DNA of 64,000 nucleotides. It comes from an uncultured Prevotella sp. (GTDB lineage: Bacteria > Bacteroidota > Bacteroidia > Bacteroidales > Bacteroidaceae). The notes under the pieces are model-generated. The model ran no database searches. It saw nothing but the letters and a program-made list of their open reading frames with translations, and was not told the DNA's origin. A program made the position numbers and the translations under genes. This document shows positions 1-10,268 of the stretch, piece after piece (within the stretch, counting starts at the first letter, position 1; every line of letters begins with the position of its first letter). The DNA is taken from NCBI GenBank assembly GCA_947169185.1, contig CAMVOS010000007.1, forward strand, positions 1 through 64,000. Direction: 5' to 3'.

Positions 1-43
1 TTCATGGTACATCATTTTTCACTTTTCACTCTTCTCTTTTCAC

Positions 44-643
44 TTAATATGATTTTAGGTCCTTGTTCTCCAGCGTACGCCAGTTGGTAATCAGCAGACC
101 ATGCGGATTGTTCTGCGTCCTCGGTACGTTCTGCAGTTTTCCGACGGTGATGATACTGCGTTTTACGCTATTGGTACGTCGCTTGATCATCTGCGTACCG
201 TAATACTTGAAACTCATCTGATCTTTGTCAAGTTCGATACTATCGGCAACAATGGTCTCTACGGCAGAGCTGGAGAGCAACTGCGAGTAAAAGCCAGTTT
301 CCTCAATGGCCTGTTTCTGTCTCAAAGCACTCTCATCGGCCAGATACATGGCCTTACCAAACGTCCACTTCAGATACTCATCATCTGGAGAAAGATTGAA
401 AAAATATTGGTGGAACAATTGGATATGTGCCTTGGCCTCGATGTCAAAGGTCATCTCGTTCTTACTACGCTCTGCCATGAACGGAATGCTCCCGTCCAAC
501 ACATACACCTGCTGCTGTTGGTCTCTGACCAAACTGATGGCAAAGTAAAAGCACAGGCCGCAAGTCACGGCGCTGGCACTGACTGCCAGCAGAACCGTGA
601 ACATCGCAAGCTTCGTTTTCTTCTCTAAACTTTCAATTAACAT
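44..643 (-). CDS. traK: Conjugative transposon TraK protein
   Basis: 199 aa, N-terminal TM, TraK-like sequence (VYVLDGSIPFMAERSKNEMTFDIEAKAHIQLFHQYFF), positioned after TraJ in CTnDOT-like order. Confidence 0.88.
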   Translation of the reverse strand: MLIESLEKKTKLAMFTVLLAVSASAVTCGLCFYFAISLVRDQQQQVYVLDGSIPFMAERSKNEMTFDIEAKAHIQLFHQYFFNLSPDDEYLKWTFGKAMYLADESALRQKQAIEETGFYSQLLSSSAVETIVADSIELDKDQMSFKYYGTQMIKRRTNSVKRSIITVGKLQNVPRTQNNPHGLLITNWRTLENKDLKSY

Positions 644-680
644 GGTTATCTTTGTTTTTTCTTATTACTTATACTGTCTA

Positions 681-1838
681 TTATCTCGCACTACTTCTGG
701 CTACACTTCCCATGGTGTTACGTGTCACACTGATGCTTGAACCTACAAAGCTTCCTGCTGCGCCTCCTGCGGCGGCGGCTCCTGTGGTAGTCATCGAACT
801 AACTGCATTGCCGATACTGCTGCTGGCTCCTCCTGGAACAATCCATGAGGCAAGCTCTGGCACGAATTTCAAAAGCATGGCTCCAACCAATAATCCTACG
901 ACATACATACAGGTACTTCCAATGCCCTGCATACCCAGTCCTCCTATCTCTCCCCAACTGTAACTGGCGCTACCCAACAATGTTGTATAGGCTGTGGTGT
1001 CCTGTAGGATGGTATATTTCAGTATCATGTCGGCATAGATGCTACACATATAGATTAATGGTGCCCATAGCGACAGACTCACATACTTACTGATCCACTG
1101 ACTCCACGCACTGGCCCAAGGTGGTACGATACTCAGGGCAAAGGCTACAGGACAGAAGATTTTCAAGACGTTCATCATAAAGGCCTGACCAAGCAGCATA
1201 CCGAAATACATCACCTGATAGATAATTTCCCCGATATAGCGGAGCAGCATATTGATGGTTTCCGCTATCTTGGTCTCTGCGATGACAGCAGCTTCCTTAG
1301 CCCACTCCGACACGGCATTATCCATGTTCTTCACGGCATAGCTCACCTCTTCCCACCAATGGGAATCCTCTGAGAGTTTGGCTTCTGCTCTGCGCTTTCT
1401 GTCCAGCGAGTCGTTATGCGCACGTAGCCTATCCAGATACTGGCTCTGTAGTTTGGCCTCGTGTTTCTCCAAGGCATCGATACGCTGATGACTGATCTTT
1501 GCCTGTGCCTTCATTACACGTCCCATCTGCTCTCCCGGTGCTGCCACGGCATCGGCAATGGCATTGGCAGAGACGATACACAGTGAGATTCCCACGATAC
1601 GGAACAGCTTCATCACGTCAATACCGCGTCTGCCGAGCATCATCATCCAGCACTCATAGCTGGTCACGCACATGGCGAGTATTAGTCCCAACGACTTGGC
1701 AAAGCCGCCCCATGAGCCCAAGAATAGCGCGTGCTGGTGGATATAGTCCAGCACACTGGTCATCACTGGGTCTAATGTTGGCAAACCCATCGTCAGGAAC
1801 AAACTTCCCATGCTACAGTTCAATAACAATTCGTTCAT
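681..1838 (-). CDS. traJ: Conjugative transposon TraJ, polytopic membrane protein
   Basis: 385 aa, many TM segments, position between the TraI-like gene and TraK. Confidence 0.85.
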   Translation of the reverse strand: MNELLLNCSMGSLFLTMGLPTLDPVMTSVLDYIHQHALFLGSWGGFAKSLGLILAMCVTSYECWMMMLGRRGIDVMKLFRIVGISLCIVSANAIADAVAAPGEQMGRVMKAQAKISHQRIDALEKHEAKLQSQYLDRLRAHNDSLDRKRRAEAKLSEDSHWWEEVSYAVKNMDNAVSEWAKEAAVIAETKIAETINMLLRYIGEIIYQVMYFGMLLGQAFMMNVLKIFCPVAFALSIVPPWASAWSQWISKYVSLSLWAPLIYMCSIYADMILKYTILQDTTAYTTLLGSASYSWGEIGGLGMQGIGSTCMYVVGLLVGAMLLKFVPELASWIVPGGASSSIGNAVSSMTTTGAAAAGGAAGSFVGSSISVTRNTMGSVARSSAR

Positions 1839-1850
1839 CTTTTTATCTCC

Positions 1851-2540
1851 TTATTTTGAAACTTCTACATATCTCATCAAATCGATGGTACTTTGTGTCA
1901 CCTTTTCCATATCTGCCTTCAGCTTGATATAGCACTCCTCACGTTTGGCATTCTCCAGCTCATAGCCGTTACTGCTTTTATGCACATAGCTGACCTGCTC
2001 TGTGATAAAGCGATTCTGGTTGGAGAGGCTGTTAACCAAGGATATGACATTGGTATCGCCTTTGCTATTAGCTAGACAGTAAGTCAGCCCTGCGGAAATC
2101 TTATTCTGCATCTCATTAAAGTCATCTTTGAACATTAGATAGGCAGCATCAATCCGTCGGTCTGCGGCAGCGAGTGTCTCTTGCTCCAGTTGGTGCTTGA
2201 AATTCTTTTCCTGGGCATCGGTGGATTCCCGTGTCCACTCATCAGTAGCTGCACCCAACGTACGCTTCGGAAGCAATGGCTTGGCATCGCTCTTATGGGG
2301 CTTCAGGTTCAGATAGAATCCGCTATGGAACAGTCCATGCCACTCCCATTCCCACTCATGATGGGCATAACTGTTATGGAACAGCCAGTAGTAAAACCTC
2401 GGTTCAAACTCTAACGGCCCAGTTTCCATCGACCGCCATTGCAGACGTTTTTCTTCATCATAGACCTGAGCCTTACTTATCTGCGGAAGTAAAGCCAAGC
2501 CCATCGTTATTGTAATCAATGTCTTTCTCATATTGGCCAA
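1851..2540 (-). CDS. TraI-like/DUF4141-type secreted conjugation protein
   Basis: 229 aa, signal peptide, position just upstream of TraJ. Confidence 0.6.
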   Translation of the reverse strand: MANMRKTLITITMGLALLPQISKAQVYDEEKRLQWRSMETGPLEFEPRFYYWLFHNSYAHHEWEWEWHGLFHSGFYLNLKPHKSDAKPLLPKRTLGAATDEWTRESTDAQEKNFKHQLEQETLAAADRRIDAAYLMFKDDFNEMQNKISAGLTYCLANSKGDTNVISLVNSLSNQNRFITEQVSYVHKSSNGYELENAKREECYIKLKADMEKVTQSTIDLMRYVEVSK

Positions 2541-3244
2541 TCTTTTATAACGCTTTTTCCTATTTCTTCTAGTACTGACGTATCAATAATCTCCCAGATA
2601 TGACTCTCACGAATATACCCGCCCACCAACAGGTCGCACCACATATAAGCTTGCTGGATGATATCGCGCATATTGGTGATGCTCTGATTCAGTGTCCAGA
2701 TGATGTTCATACGCTCCTTGTTGGTGGCTCTGAAGAACTGTGTTTCTGATGCTGCCACGGCTAGGTAGAGTTTCCTGATATTCTTAATTTCCTTCGATAC
2801 CTTGTAATTGGCTTCAAAGGCATACCAGGCAACCAACGGTTTGCCTTTAAGATGGTCTGCTGCAAAACGTGTAAACTCGGAATATTCCTTCGTCAGTCTG
2901 ACAGTATTTGTTACGCAACGACTCATCTCAGCTGCAAGAGCCAGATATGACATGGCATCGTTGCTCTTCTTGTCGAGAATGGTCTTGACATCATCATACT
3001 TCTGGGCGACATCCTTCACCATAGCCTTGATAGAGGCATTGGCAGCCAACTGTCGGTTGCTCTCATCTTCGGCACTCATACACTCCTTATGCTGGTCTAT
3101 CAGTGCTTCAATGGTAGGCAGGTCATTTGGCAAGATGCCAGCCTGTCCTGTATGTGGGAATGTCATTCCCACCATGATTGCGAATATGATTAGCTTTATT
3201 CTCTTCATTCGTACTTCTGCGGTAGCAAATTTTACACTTTTCAC
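2528..3244 (-). CDS. Conjugation-associated secreted protein
   Basis: 238 aa with signal peptide, inside tra operon; overlaps next ORF by 13 bp. Confidence 0.6.
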   Translation of the reverse strand: MKSVKFATAEVRMKRIKLIIFAIMVGMTFPHTGQAGILPNDLPTIEALIDQHKECMSAEDESNRQLAANASIKAMVKDVAQKYDDVKTILDKKSNDAMSYLALAAEMSRCVTNTVRLTKEYSEFTRFAADHLKGKPLVAWYAFEANYKVSKEIKNIRKLYLAVAASETQFFRATNKERMNIIWTLNQSITNMRDIIQQAYMWCDLLVGGYIRESHIWEIIDTSVLEEIGKSVIKDWPI

Positions 3245-3258
3245 TCTTCACTTTTCAC

Positions 3259-4035
3259 TTACCCAAAGTCTTCCCAGCCACTGACAATGTCACCAACCGT
3301 CCACTTCATCTGCATGGCATTACACCATGTATCAGGATCCAACTCCATCAGCAGGTCTTCGAGTCCGTTATTGGTCTGACAGAGGAAGATCAGGGTATCA
3401 AGGTTGTTCCTGACAATCACCAAGTCTTCCAATATGTCATTGGCCATACCCATACGGTCAGCCCTTGACATGAAGTTATAGCCGTCATCCTTGCCGATGT
3501 TGGCTGTGCCGCCCTTCTGTGGTATCAGACTATTGGGTTTTAAAGGCGAAGTGACATGGCCGTTGTTCACAATGTTCACAAAGCCTGCAATACACTGCTC
3601 CGTCTTCATCGTCAGGTTGCTGATCTCATTCATACACAGGGGCAGGTTAATATGGGGCTTTCTTGCGAGCCAACTCACTGCTACAGGGATGTTAGTCACG
3701 ATATAGAGGGCATTTTCTCCGATAAGTTTGTAGTACCTGCTCTCCTCTCCGAAACCCTTGGTATTCTGCATAGACTGCTTATAGAGTTGTCTGATGACAT
3801 TGATAGCGGTGGTATATTCAGCGATACGCTCCTGCTTCTTCCGTTGCTCTGTGAGGGTGTTATTATGTATTCCCTCCGCTCCAGACTCAGCAGTAGTGTT
3901 CGCTCCGACCTGCATAATAGTCCAATAGTCGGTATTTATACGCCACCAGGCATTGGCAGGGACTGTGCTGACCAGTGCGGCCAGCAACAGTACCATGGCT
4001 TTTGTCATTTGTCGTTTCATGCTGTCTTGTCCCAT
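3259..4035 (-). CDS. Conjugation-associated secreted protein (possibly TraH-position)
   Basis: 258 aa, signal peptide (AMVLLLAALVSTVPANA), overlaps end of TraG ORF. Confidence 0.55.
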   Translation of the reverse strand: MGQDSMKRQMTKAMVLLLAALVSTVPANAWWRINTDYWTIMQVGANTTAESGAEGIHNNTLTEQRKKQERIAEYTTAINVIRQLYKQSMQNTKGFGEESRYYKLIGENALYIVTNIPVAVSWLARKPHINLPLCMNEISNLTMKTEQCIAGFVNIVNNGHVTSPLKPNSLIPQKGGTANIGKDDGYNFMSRADRMGMANDILEDLVIVRNNLDTLIFLCQTNNGLEDLLMELDPDTWCNAMQMKWTVGDIVSGWEDFG

Positions 4036-6884
4036 AGTTCCATGACTTTTTGTTGTTTATTGACTTCATTGGCAAACTTCAGGTATTTACCCGTCAGTCC
4101 AGCCTTCTCCATATCCCTGCAGAAGTGACGGATGCCCTCTACGGTATCACCTCCATAGTGCTTAATGTAGATTTTCAGAGCTTCTTTCTCTGCGCGTTCC
4201 GTGGTATAGGCCATATAGCACTCGGGAGGTTCTTCCACGCCATAGACATCTGCGCTCTGACCTCGGCATATCCAGACTTCCTTGAAGTAGTTGCGTCCCT
4301 CATGGTTGTCGAGCGAGTTGATCGTAAAGATCTGCTGTCGCTGTACATCAGTAATACCGAGGATAGCGGCTATCTCATCATACCTGTCCTTAAACTTGCT
4401 TTGATCCAGGAGTATCTTGATATCGGAGTTGTTGATAATAGCCTCTTTTACGATAGGCGAATCTATCACATCACCGAGTTCCTGAGTCACAACACCTGCA
4501 ATGCCATGGAACTTTCGCACGGTCTTATACAGGTACTTGATATACTCTGCCATCGTCGGTGAAGAGATGGCCTTCCACGCTTCTTCGATAATCAAAGCCT
4601 TGCGGCCTTTCTTGATACGCATCTTCTGCAGGAACACATCCATAATAATCAATACCACGATGGGAAAGAGCACGGGGTCATCCTTAATCTTATCAATCTC
4701 GAACACGATGAACTTCTCATCGAAGAGGTTCAAGTCCATGTCGTTATTCAAGATGGTTTCCATCTTACCGCCTTTATGGAAGGGTTCCAAGATAGCAGCA
4801 AACTCATTGATGGGAAAAGCAATGCCTTTCTCTTCCATCATCTGAGGAATACGCTCACAGGCGTACTCATAGAAGGTATCGAAAGAGAGCTTCGATACTT
4901 TCAGGTCGCGCTTCTGGCGCTCCATACGCTCGATACGCTGGTCTATCTTCATCAAGTAGTGTCCCTCTATCAGCTCCGGCATCAGGCGCATCAGCTGGTT
5001 ATTGGCATGCTCGCGCTCACCCACACTGGCCGATGGGTCATCTGCCAAGTTATGTAACTTCTCAACAAGACGCTGCACCTTGGCATGGTGTGCCTTTTCA
5101 TCCTCAGTATAGGTCTGCTTGTCGGAAGTTGGCTTTTCACCTTCAGTGGTGATTACATCTGCGTCATTCTCAATGGCCTCGATGTACTCGCCATACTTAC
5201 CATTACGCTTATCAGCCAACAGCAGCTGCTTGCGCAGTTCTTCCTTCTCTTCATTGGTATAACCACTAAAGGGATGGAAATAGGCATCATAATACTCGTT
5301 CAGCACGGTATCGATGATGGTGTCCTCCAACTTCTCAGGTGCCTTGTTGCCCTTGAAGATCTGGAAGATGAGCGACTTCAGGAAGTTTTTCTTCTCTCCG
5401 AAGTTCTGCTGATACTCCACGTCACTGACCTTGAAAGGGTTCATCGAGATAGGATGCTCCTTGCTATAGCTAATGTAGGTTCCATGGAAATAGCCACAGA
5501 TACCCTCATACGAATCACCAGTATCTACCATCACCACATCGGTGTCCTGCTCAATCAACTGACGCACCACGGTATTGGTCGAAAAACTCTTACCGCTGCC
5601 CGATGGCCCCAAACAGAAGAAGTTACTGTTGTTAGTGAGTTTCAGTTCTCCCTCCTTACCTGTAAAGTCGATGGCTATAGGCACACCCTGACGGTCTGTA
5701 TAGAACACTTTCAGCGGTGTCACCTCGTCATGCTTCATGCGCTCCTTGTAGAAGAGGCACAAGGCAGAGTCCTGCAAAGTCAAAAACAGGTCATAGTCCT
5801 TATTGAACTTATAGGCATTGCCGGGGAAGGAGCACATAAACAGCTCCAGCTGGTTATAGGCAGATTTGCTGGGGGCAATGCCCACCTCAAAGAGCTTGGT
5901 CTCCAGATAGCTTGTGACCTTGGTCAGGTTTTCCGGTCTGCACGACACAAGGACGTTGAAGTTCGTCCAGACCATCGTCTTCTGCTCTGTGGCAATAACC
6001 TCCAGCACCTCGTCAATGTCTGCCTTGGCCAGTTTGTTACTGGGGTCTGGCATTGAGGCATGGCGCTTGCTTTTACCAATCAGCCTTTGACGCTCCCTGC
6101 GCTGGGCAGGTATCTGTATCACCTGGTTATAGACCACGCAATCCGTCAGGGGTACGGTAGCCAGAAACGACAACAGATCGGTACTCATATTATAGCCGTT
6201 AATGGGCTTGGTCTGCACAGGATGGATGACCGTCGGCAAATCTATCACGTCGATGTCAACCAGCGAAAAGCTTTTTACCAGTCGGTCGCCCATCTTCAGA
6301 CTGTCATCGGTACACTTTAAGTTTGTCATCCCAAATGGCCCCTTCTTGAAGTCAAAGGCCATGAAGCGGTGGAGATATTCGTCTATCTCCTGCCTGTTCA
6401 GCAGATGGTGCCTAAGTCCCTTCTCTTCCAGGATGTCCTTTACCTTCTGCACCTTGTTATTGAACTCTGCCCATTTTTTCGGGTCGTAGGCCACGAAGGT
6501 ACTCTTTCTTGTTTCCTGCGTGATAATAATAAAGGTACGTATCTCGGTATAGGGTCTGCCCTCATAGTACCTAAAGTAGCTCTGGGTCAGGAACTCCATA
6601 CCCGGCGTGATGTCATGGTGGTACGCCTGTCTGCAAAAGATGTCCTGTTTTTGCAGGGCATAGCCCTCACCGAGTGTCTGCAGGATATGATCCAGCACGT
6701 TCATAAAGGTATAGTACTGGTCGGCATCGGTACAGTACTGCTGCACGGGATTCTCAATCTCGAAGATGGAGCTGTAGTTTCCCGCCTGACTGTACAGCAC
6801 GGTATTGACAACCCTGCCCTTTGCATCGGTAATGTCCTCAATGCCAGAAAACAGTCCGTCCAGTGTGTTTTTCCTAACGCTCAT
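4017..6884 (-). CDS. traG: TraG family conjugation ATPase (VirB4-like)
   Basis: 955 aa; Walker A CLGPSGSGKSFSTN; Walker B-like KALIIEEAWKAI. Confidence 0.93.
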   Translation of the reverse strand: MSVRKNTLDGLFSGIEDITDAKGRVVNTVLYSQAGNYSSIFEIENPVQQYCTDADQYYTFMNVLDHILQTLGEGYALQKQDIFCRQAYHHDITPGMEFLTQSYFRYYEGRPYTEIRTFIIITQETRKSTFVAYDPKKWAEFNNKVQKVKDILEEKGLRHHLLNRQEIDEYLHRFMAFDFKKGPFGMTNLKCTDDSLKMGDRLVKSFSLVDIDVIDLPTVIHPVQTKPINGYNMSTDLLSFLATVPLTDCVVYNQVIQIPAQRRERQRLIGKSKRHASMPDPSNKLAKADIDEVLEVIATEQKTMVWTNFNVLVSCRPENLTKVTSYLETKLFEVGIAPSKSAYNQLELFMCSFPGNAYKFNKDYDLFLTLQDSALCLFYKERMKHDEVTPLKVFYTDRQGVPIAIDFTGKEGELKLTNNSNFFCLGPSGSGKSFSTNTVVRQLIEQDTDVVMVDTGDSYEGICGYFHGTYISYSKEHPISMNPFKVSDVEYQQNFGEKKNFLKSLIFQIFKGNKAPEKLEDTIIDTVLNEYYDAYFHPFSGYTNEEKEELRKQLLLADKRNGKYGEYIEAIENDADVITTEGEKPTSDKQTYTEDEKAHHAKVQRLVEKLHNLADDPSASVGEREHANNQLMRLMPELIEGHYLMKIDQRIERMERQKRDLKVSKLSFDTFYEYACERIPQMMEEKGIAFPINEFAAILEPFHKGGKMETILNNDMDLNLFDEKFIVFEIDKIKDDPVLFPIVVLIIMDVFLQKMRIKKGRKALIIEEAWKAISSPTMAEYIKYLYKTVRKFHGIAGVVTQELGDVIDSPIVKEAIINNSDIKILLDQSKFKDRYDEIAAILGITDVQRQQIFTINSLDNHEGRNYFKEVWICRGQSADVYGVEEPPECYMAYTTERAEKEALKIYIKHYGGDTVEGIRHFCRDMEKAGLTGKYLKFANEVNKQQKVMELWDKTA

Positions 6885-7161
6885 ACAGCTGATGATAGTA
6901 TTTGATTCCTTTTTCTCGTTGTTTCGTATGCAGCCCCTTGCGCTGCTTCACATAGATAGTTAGCAGACCGCCTCCGGCACTTACGCCCAACACCAGCAGG
7001 GCGATGCCGAGTCCGAAGAGCACGTAACCGGCAATGAAGCCGAGAAACGACACGCCGAAGGTGACTGCGGCAATGAGGATAAAGCGTCCCCGGATGCCCA
7101 TAAATTCCAAGGGCATCTGGAGACCTTTGAATACAGGATAGCCTGCGTAGTTCGTTTCCAT
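6874..7161 (-). CDS. traF: Conjugative transposon TraF (DUF4133)
   Basis: 95 aa, two TM segments, VFKGLQMPLEFMGIRGRFI, directly upstream of traG. Confidence 0.82.
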   Translation of the reverse strand: METNYAGYPVFKGLQMPLEFMGIRGRFILIAAVTFGVSFLGFIAGYVLFGLGIALLVLGVSAGGGLLTIYVKQRKGLHTKQREKGIKYYHQLYER

Positions 7162-7164
7162 AGC

Positions 7165-7527
7165 TTAATAGCCAAAGAACTTCGGCAGGGCTACGGCCAT
7201 CGCTACCAGTGCGGCACAACCGCCAATGGTCATCATGATGGTCTTCTTCACATCCTGGTCGCCGTTGTTCATCTTGTAGAAGACGTTGAAGGCTCCGATG
7301 ATGCTGACCACTGCGGCAATCACATAGAGGAGGTTTCGCACAGGCTCGATGTAGCCCTTGAAGGTGCCTACGGCTCCCGTGATGGCACTCGATCCGGCAT
7401 CGGCCATAGCGTAGCCGGTACTCATGAAGAATAACAGTGCCAGGCTGGCAAGTCTCAAACCTTGGTAAGAAAGCTTACCCTTACAATTCTTAACGAGGGA
7501 ACACAGTTTGTTCCAGTTTTTCTGCAT
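7165..7527 (-). CDS. traE: Conjugative transposon TraE (DUF4134)
   Basis: 120 aa VirB2-like two-TM protein: NLLYVIAAVVSIIGAFNVFYKMNNGDQDVKKTIMMTIGG. Confidence 0.88.
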   Translation of the reverse strand: MQKNWNKLCSLVKNCKGKLSYQGLRLASLALLFFMSTGYAMADAGSSAITGAVGTFKGYIEPVRNLLYVIAAVVSIIGAFNVFYKMNNGDQDVKKTIMMTIGGCAALVAMAVALPKFFGY

Positions 7528-7650
7528 AATGTGTTTTTCATTTTGTTTTTGTCTTTCTTGAACATCTTAAAGTGGGGATTGTGTGTTTTTCATCCCATTA
7601 GGTATAACTGGTCATTAAACATCCTCTCCTTCGGGGGGCTTGGTGGGGTC

Positions 7651-7998
7651 TTACTCATAGAGTTTCATGACATCCTTCAAAGCTGTGCTCCCCGGATTGT
7701 CATGCTCCTGTTGGAGGGCGTTGTGCAACTGGTCAATGGTATAGCCGCCGCACATCTGGGTCAGTCCGTCATCCTGACTTCTTTCGTCATTTGATTCCTT
7801 TGCCAAAGGGATAGAGTCCCTGCTGATCTTCACAGGCTGGTACTTTTCCACCTCGCCCGTGATGTCCACCTCTTCCTCTATCCTCAGCTCATCACTCAGC
7901 AGACTGCCCTTACTGAAAAACAGGTCGTGAATGATCTGATAGGCATAATAGATGACGTAGCCCGTAATGATAATCGTCAATAGTGTCGTGAATTTCAT
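7651..7998 (-). CDS. Small membrane-anchored protein of the conjugation operon
   Basis: 115 aa, single N-terminal TM, co-directional upstream of traE. Confidence 0.5.
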   Translation of the reverse strand: MKFTTLLTIIITGYVIYYAYQIIHDLFFSKGSLLSDELRIEEEVDITGEVEKYQPVKISRDSIPLAKESNDERSQDDGLTQMCGGYTIDQLHNALQQEHDNPGSTALKDVMKLYE

Positions 7999-8123
7999 AG
8001 TATTCTCTTTCTTATTCTATTCGTGTTTCTCAAATGCGCTGCAAAATTACATCGTTTTTCCAAAACACGATGTGCTTTTTTCGCCTTTATATACTTTTCA
8101 TTCCTCCTTCACCTCCAGACACA

Positions 8124-8153
8124 AAAAAACACCGACCCATCACGAGCCGGTGC
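8124..8153 (-). terminator. Rho-independent terminator
   Basis: Minus strand CACCGGCTCGTGATGGGTCGGTG followed by TTTTTTT; downstream of the 8195..8995 CDS. Confidence 0.65.
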
Positions 8154-8194
8154 CTTTCCATTTTTATTATTAATCTCTAATCGTATGATCACTT

Positions 8195-8995
8195 TTATTC
8201 TCTCACCTCATGGTTGCCTCGCTCATAGCAAGGTCTTACCTTATAATTCTTGGTGAGCAGTAGCCAGATATAATAGACTCCATCATAAGTCCACTGTATT
8301 TCTGCTTTACCATCTGCTCCTGTCTTGATCACAGTATAGCCTCTGTCCTTGAAGCTCTCTGTCAACTCCCAGGAGGAATTACCTTCGTCATCTTCATCAA
8401 CATCAACGATAACACCATTCTGTTTCAAAGTACACAGCAAACCCTCTTCTGGCATACCGAAAGAATCGGCAATGGATGATGTGCTCTCTGAGAAGCCAGA
8501 CTTACGTATGAATTTGTCAAAGCAGATCTTGGCATACAGGTCGCCACAGCATTCCATGACTCCGTTGTGCCGGGAATCCCGTTTATTTGGCTGATAACCA
8601 TTGATAGGCACCTGAACGATTCGCATCTTGCCATCTGCATTTAGCTCACGTCTGGTCTCATAGTGTACTGGGATGTCGAAGATGGTCATCTGCTGTCTGT
8701 AAGTAGTATCACAGAAACAGGCGAGCAACTCTAGCGTCTTGTCCTGCATCACCACATGCTGGGTGAAACCCTGCATACACATCAGGTAGTCATCACCGTC
8801 GGGACTCTTCTGATACGAGAAGCCCTCCACGCCATTCTCTAGTAGTTCTTTCACTGCCTCGTCCCACGAGGAAAACGCAAGGGCGTATGTTTCCCTTAAA
8901 CTGTATGGAAACAAGTCACCATGCAAGAAGCACTTAAAAGTGCGAAGACAGTAGTCTTCGAAGCCCTCACCGGAGGGCATAATAAATGATTCCAT
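8195..8995 (-). CDS. Hypothetical protein of the mobile element
   Basis: 266 aa intact ORF, co-directional, followed by a terminator. Confidence 0.55.
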   Translation of the reverse strand: MESFIMPSGEGFEDYCLRTFKCFLHGDLFPYSLRETYALAFSSWDEAVKELLENGVEGFSYQKSPDGDDYLMCMQGFTQHVVMQDKTLELLACFCDTTYRQQMTIFDIPVHYETRRELNADGKMRIVQVPINGYQPNKRDSRHNGVMECCGDLYAKICFDKFIRKSGFSESTSSIADSFGMPEEGLLCTLKQNGVIVDVDEDDEGNSSWELTESFKDRGYTVIKTGADGKAEIQWTYDGVYYIWLLLTKNYKVRPCYERGNHEVRE

Positions 8996-9033
8996 AATTT
9001 TAAATGTTATGATTATAATTGATTGTATTTCTT

Positions 9034-9492
9034 CTATGCGGCCTTGGGGTGCGGCTGAGTCAGAAAGTTGGCAGTCACATGAACGCTCACCATCCTGGCT
9101 ATTTCGTCAAGGTAGGATTGCTGCACATGGAAGTCATTGGGAATAAACCCGTCGATATAGTCCTTTGGCCAAGACTTTAGCGACAATCGCCTACAGGCAA
9201 ACTCTTCATTGAAAGGCAGGTTGCAACGCTTGGCCTGGATATAGCCGATAAGGATGTTCTTCAGCACATCCTCAAAGGATTTGTTCTCCACTCTCACAGG
9301 TCTACGGTCATTCTCCACCTGACGGACAAGCATCATTCGTCTACTGTCACTCAGTTCTCCCAATAGGAAGGCCGAATTCAGCAGATTGCCCTTCATTTTC
9401 CTGACCTTGTGGGTATTTCCGATTTCTACCTCGTAGGTTAGTTTCTCCAACTCATTCAGTCGGAGTCTTTTCTCTTCACTCAACTGTTTCAT
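9034..9492 (-). CDS. Hypothetical protein of the mobile element
   Basis: 152 aa ORF in a co-directional run. Confidence 0.55.
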   Translation of the reverse strand: MKQLSEEKRLRLNELEKLTYEVEIGNTHKVRKMKGNLLNSAFLLGELSDSRRMMLVRQVENDRRPVRVENKSFEDVLKNILIGYIQAKRCNLPFNEEFACRRLSLKSWPKDYIDGFIPNDFHVQQSYLDEIARMVSVHVTANFLTQPHPKAA

Positions 9493-9500
9493 AGTACTGA

Positions 9501-10268
9501 TTAATGTTTGTTTGAATATCCTGTATCATAATCTTTTTCACTTTTCACTATTAACTCTTCACTTTTCACTTCCGGGTGGTGGCTATACCAAGCCAATTTC
9601 CGAAAATCAACATTCTCAAAGTGTATATAATATGCCATTTCGTTCATTCTGGAAACGATTCTTAGTCCCAGATGCTCCCTCAGCTGATCACTGTCGAGAT
9701 TGGTACTCACCACCATGGGAAGACGCAACTTATAGCGTTCCGTGAAGACATTTCTCAGAGGATAGAGCGGATTGCCCCATCGGAGTATCTCGGCTGGTTC
9801 ACAGCCCAAGTCCTCGATACCAAGGTACGACGGCCAAGTCACAAGTTCGTTCCACTCTCTGGTAGAATCTATCAGGGTGCACAGTTTGGTGGCATCGCAG
9901 ATCTTTAAGTTGACATCCTCCGACAGCAGCCTGTTTTCCACCAGCCACCAAAGGGTTTGTCGCATGGCCTCCATCAGCGTGGTCTTTCCCGTAGCAGTAC
10001 TGCCGTCCAGCACAATCATGAAGCGATTGTCATTGCTGTCGGTCAGGAAATGGGCCAGCTTGCTGATGACACCACTGGTCAGGTTATTGGGGACGTAGGT
10101 GACCCTACGATGGGCAACCTGTCTGCGATAAGCCATCTCCAACAGTGCTGTCAGCCCCTCTTCGTCCACGCCTATCTTAGAGCGGTCGGTCATACCCGGC
10201 AGCAAAAGAGTCCGTCCTTGACGCTTCAACTCCTCTACGAGGGTCTTGATATCCATTGGTTGTCCCAT
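9501..10268 (-). CDS. P-loop ATPase, DnaC/IstB-like helicase-loader-like (start may be the internal Met at about 10256)
   Basis: Walker A DGSTATGKTTLMEAM; position next to an initiator-like gene. Confidence 0.6.
   Translation of the reverse strand: MGQPMDIKTLVEELKRQGRTLLLPGMTDRSKIGVDEEGLTALLEMAYRRQVAHRRVTYVPNNLTSGVISKLAHFLTDSNDNRFMIVLDGSTATGKTTLMEAMRQTLWWLVENRLLSEDVNLKICDATKLCTLIDSTREWNELVTWPSYLGIEDLGCEPAEILRWGNPLYPLRNVFTERYKLRLPMVVSTNLDSDQLREHLGLRIVSRMNEMAYYIHFENVDFRKLAWYSHHPEVKSEELIVKSEKDYDTGYSNKH

Noticed and set aside
5085-6056. 323-aa plus-strand ORF
   Set aside because: Antisense to the well-supported traG ATPase; low-complexity hydrophobic translation, no motif.
6881-7219. 112-aa minus ORF overlapping traF/traE
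   Set aside because: Out-of-frame alternative; traF (DUF4133-like) explains the region better.
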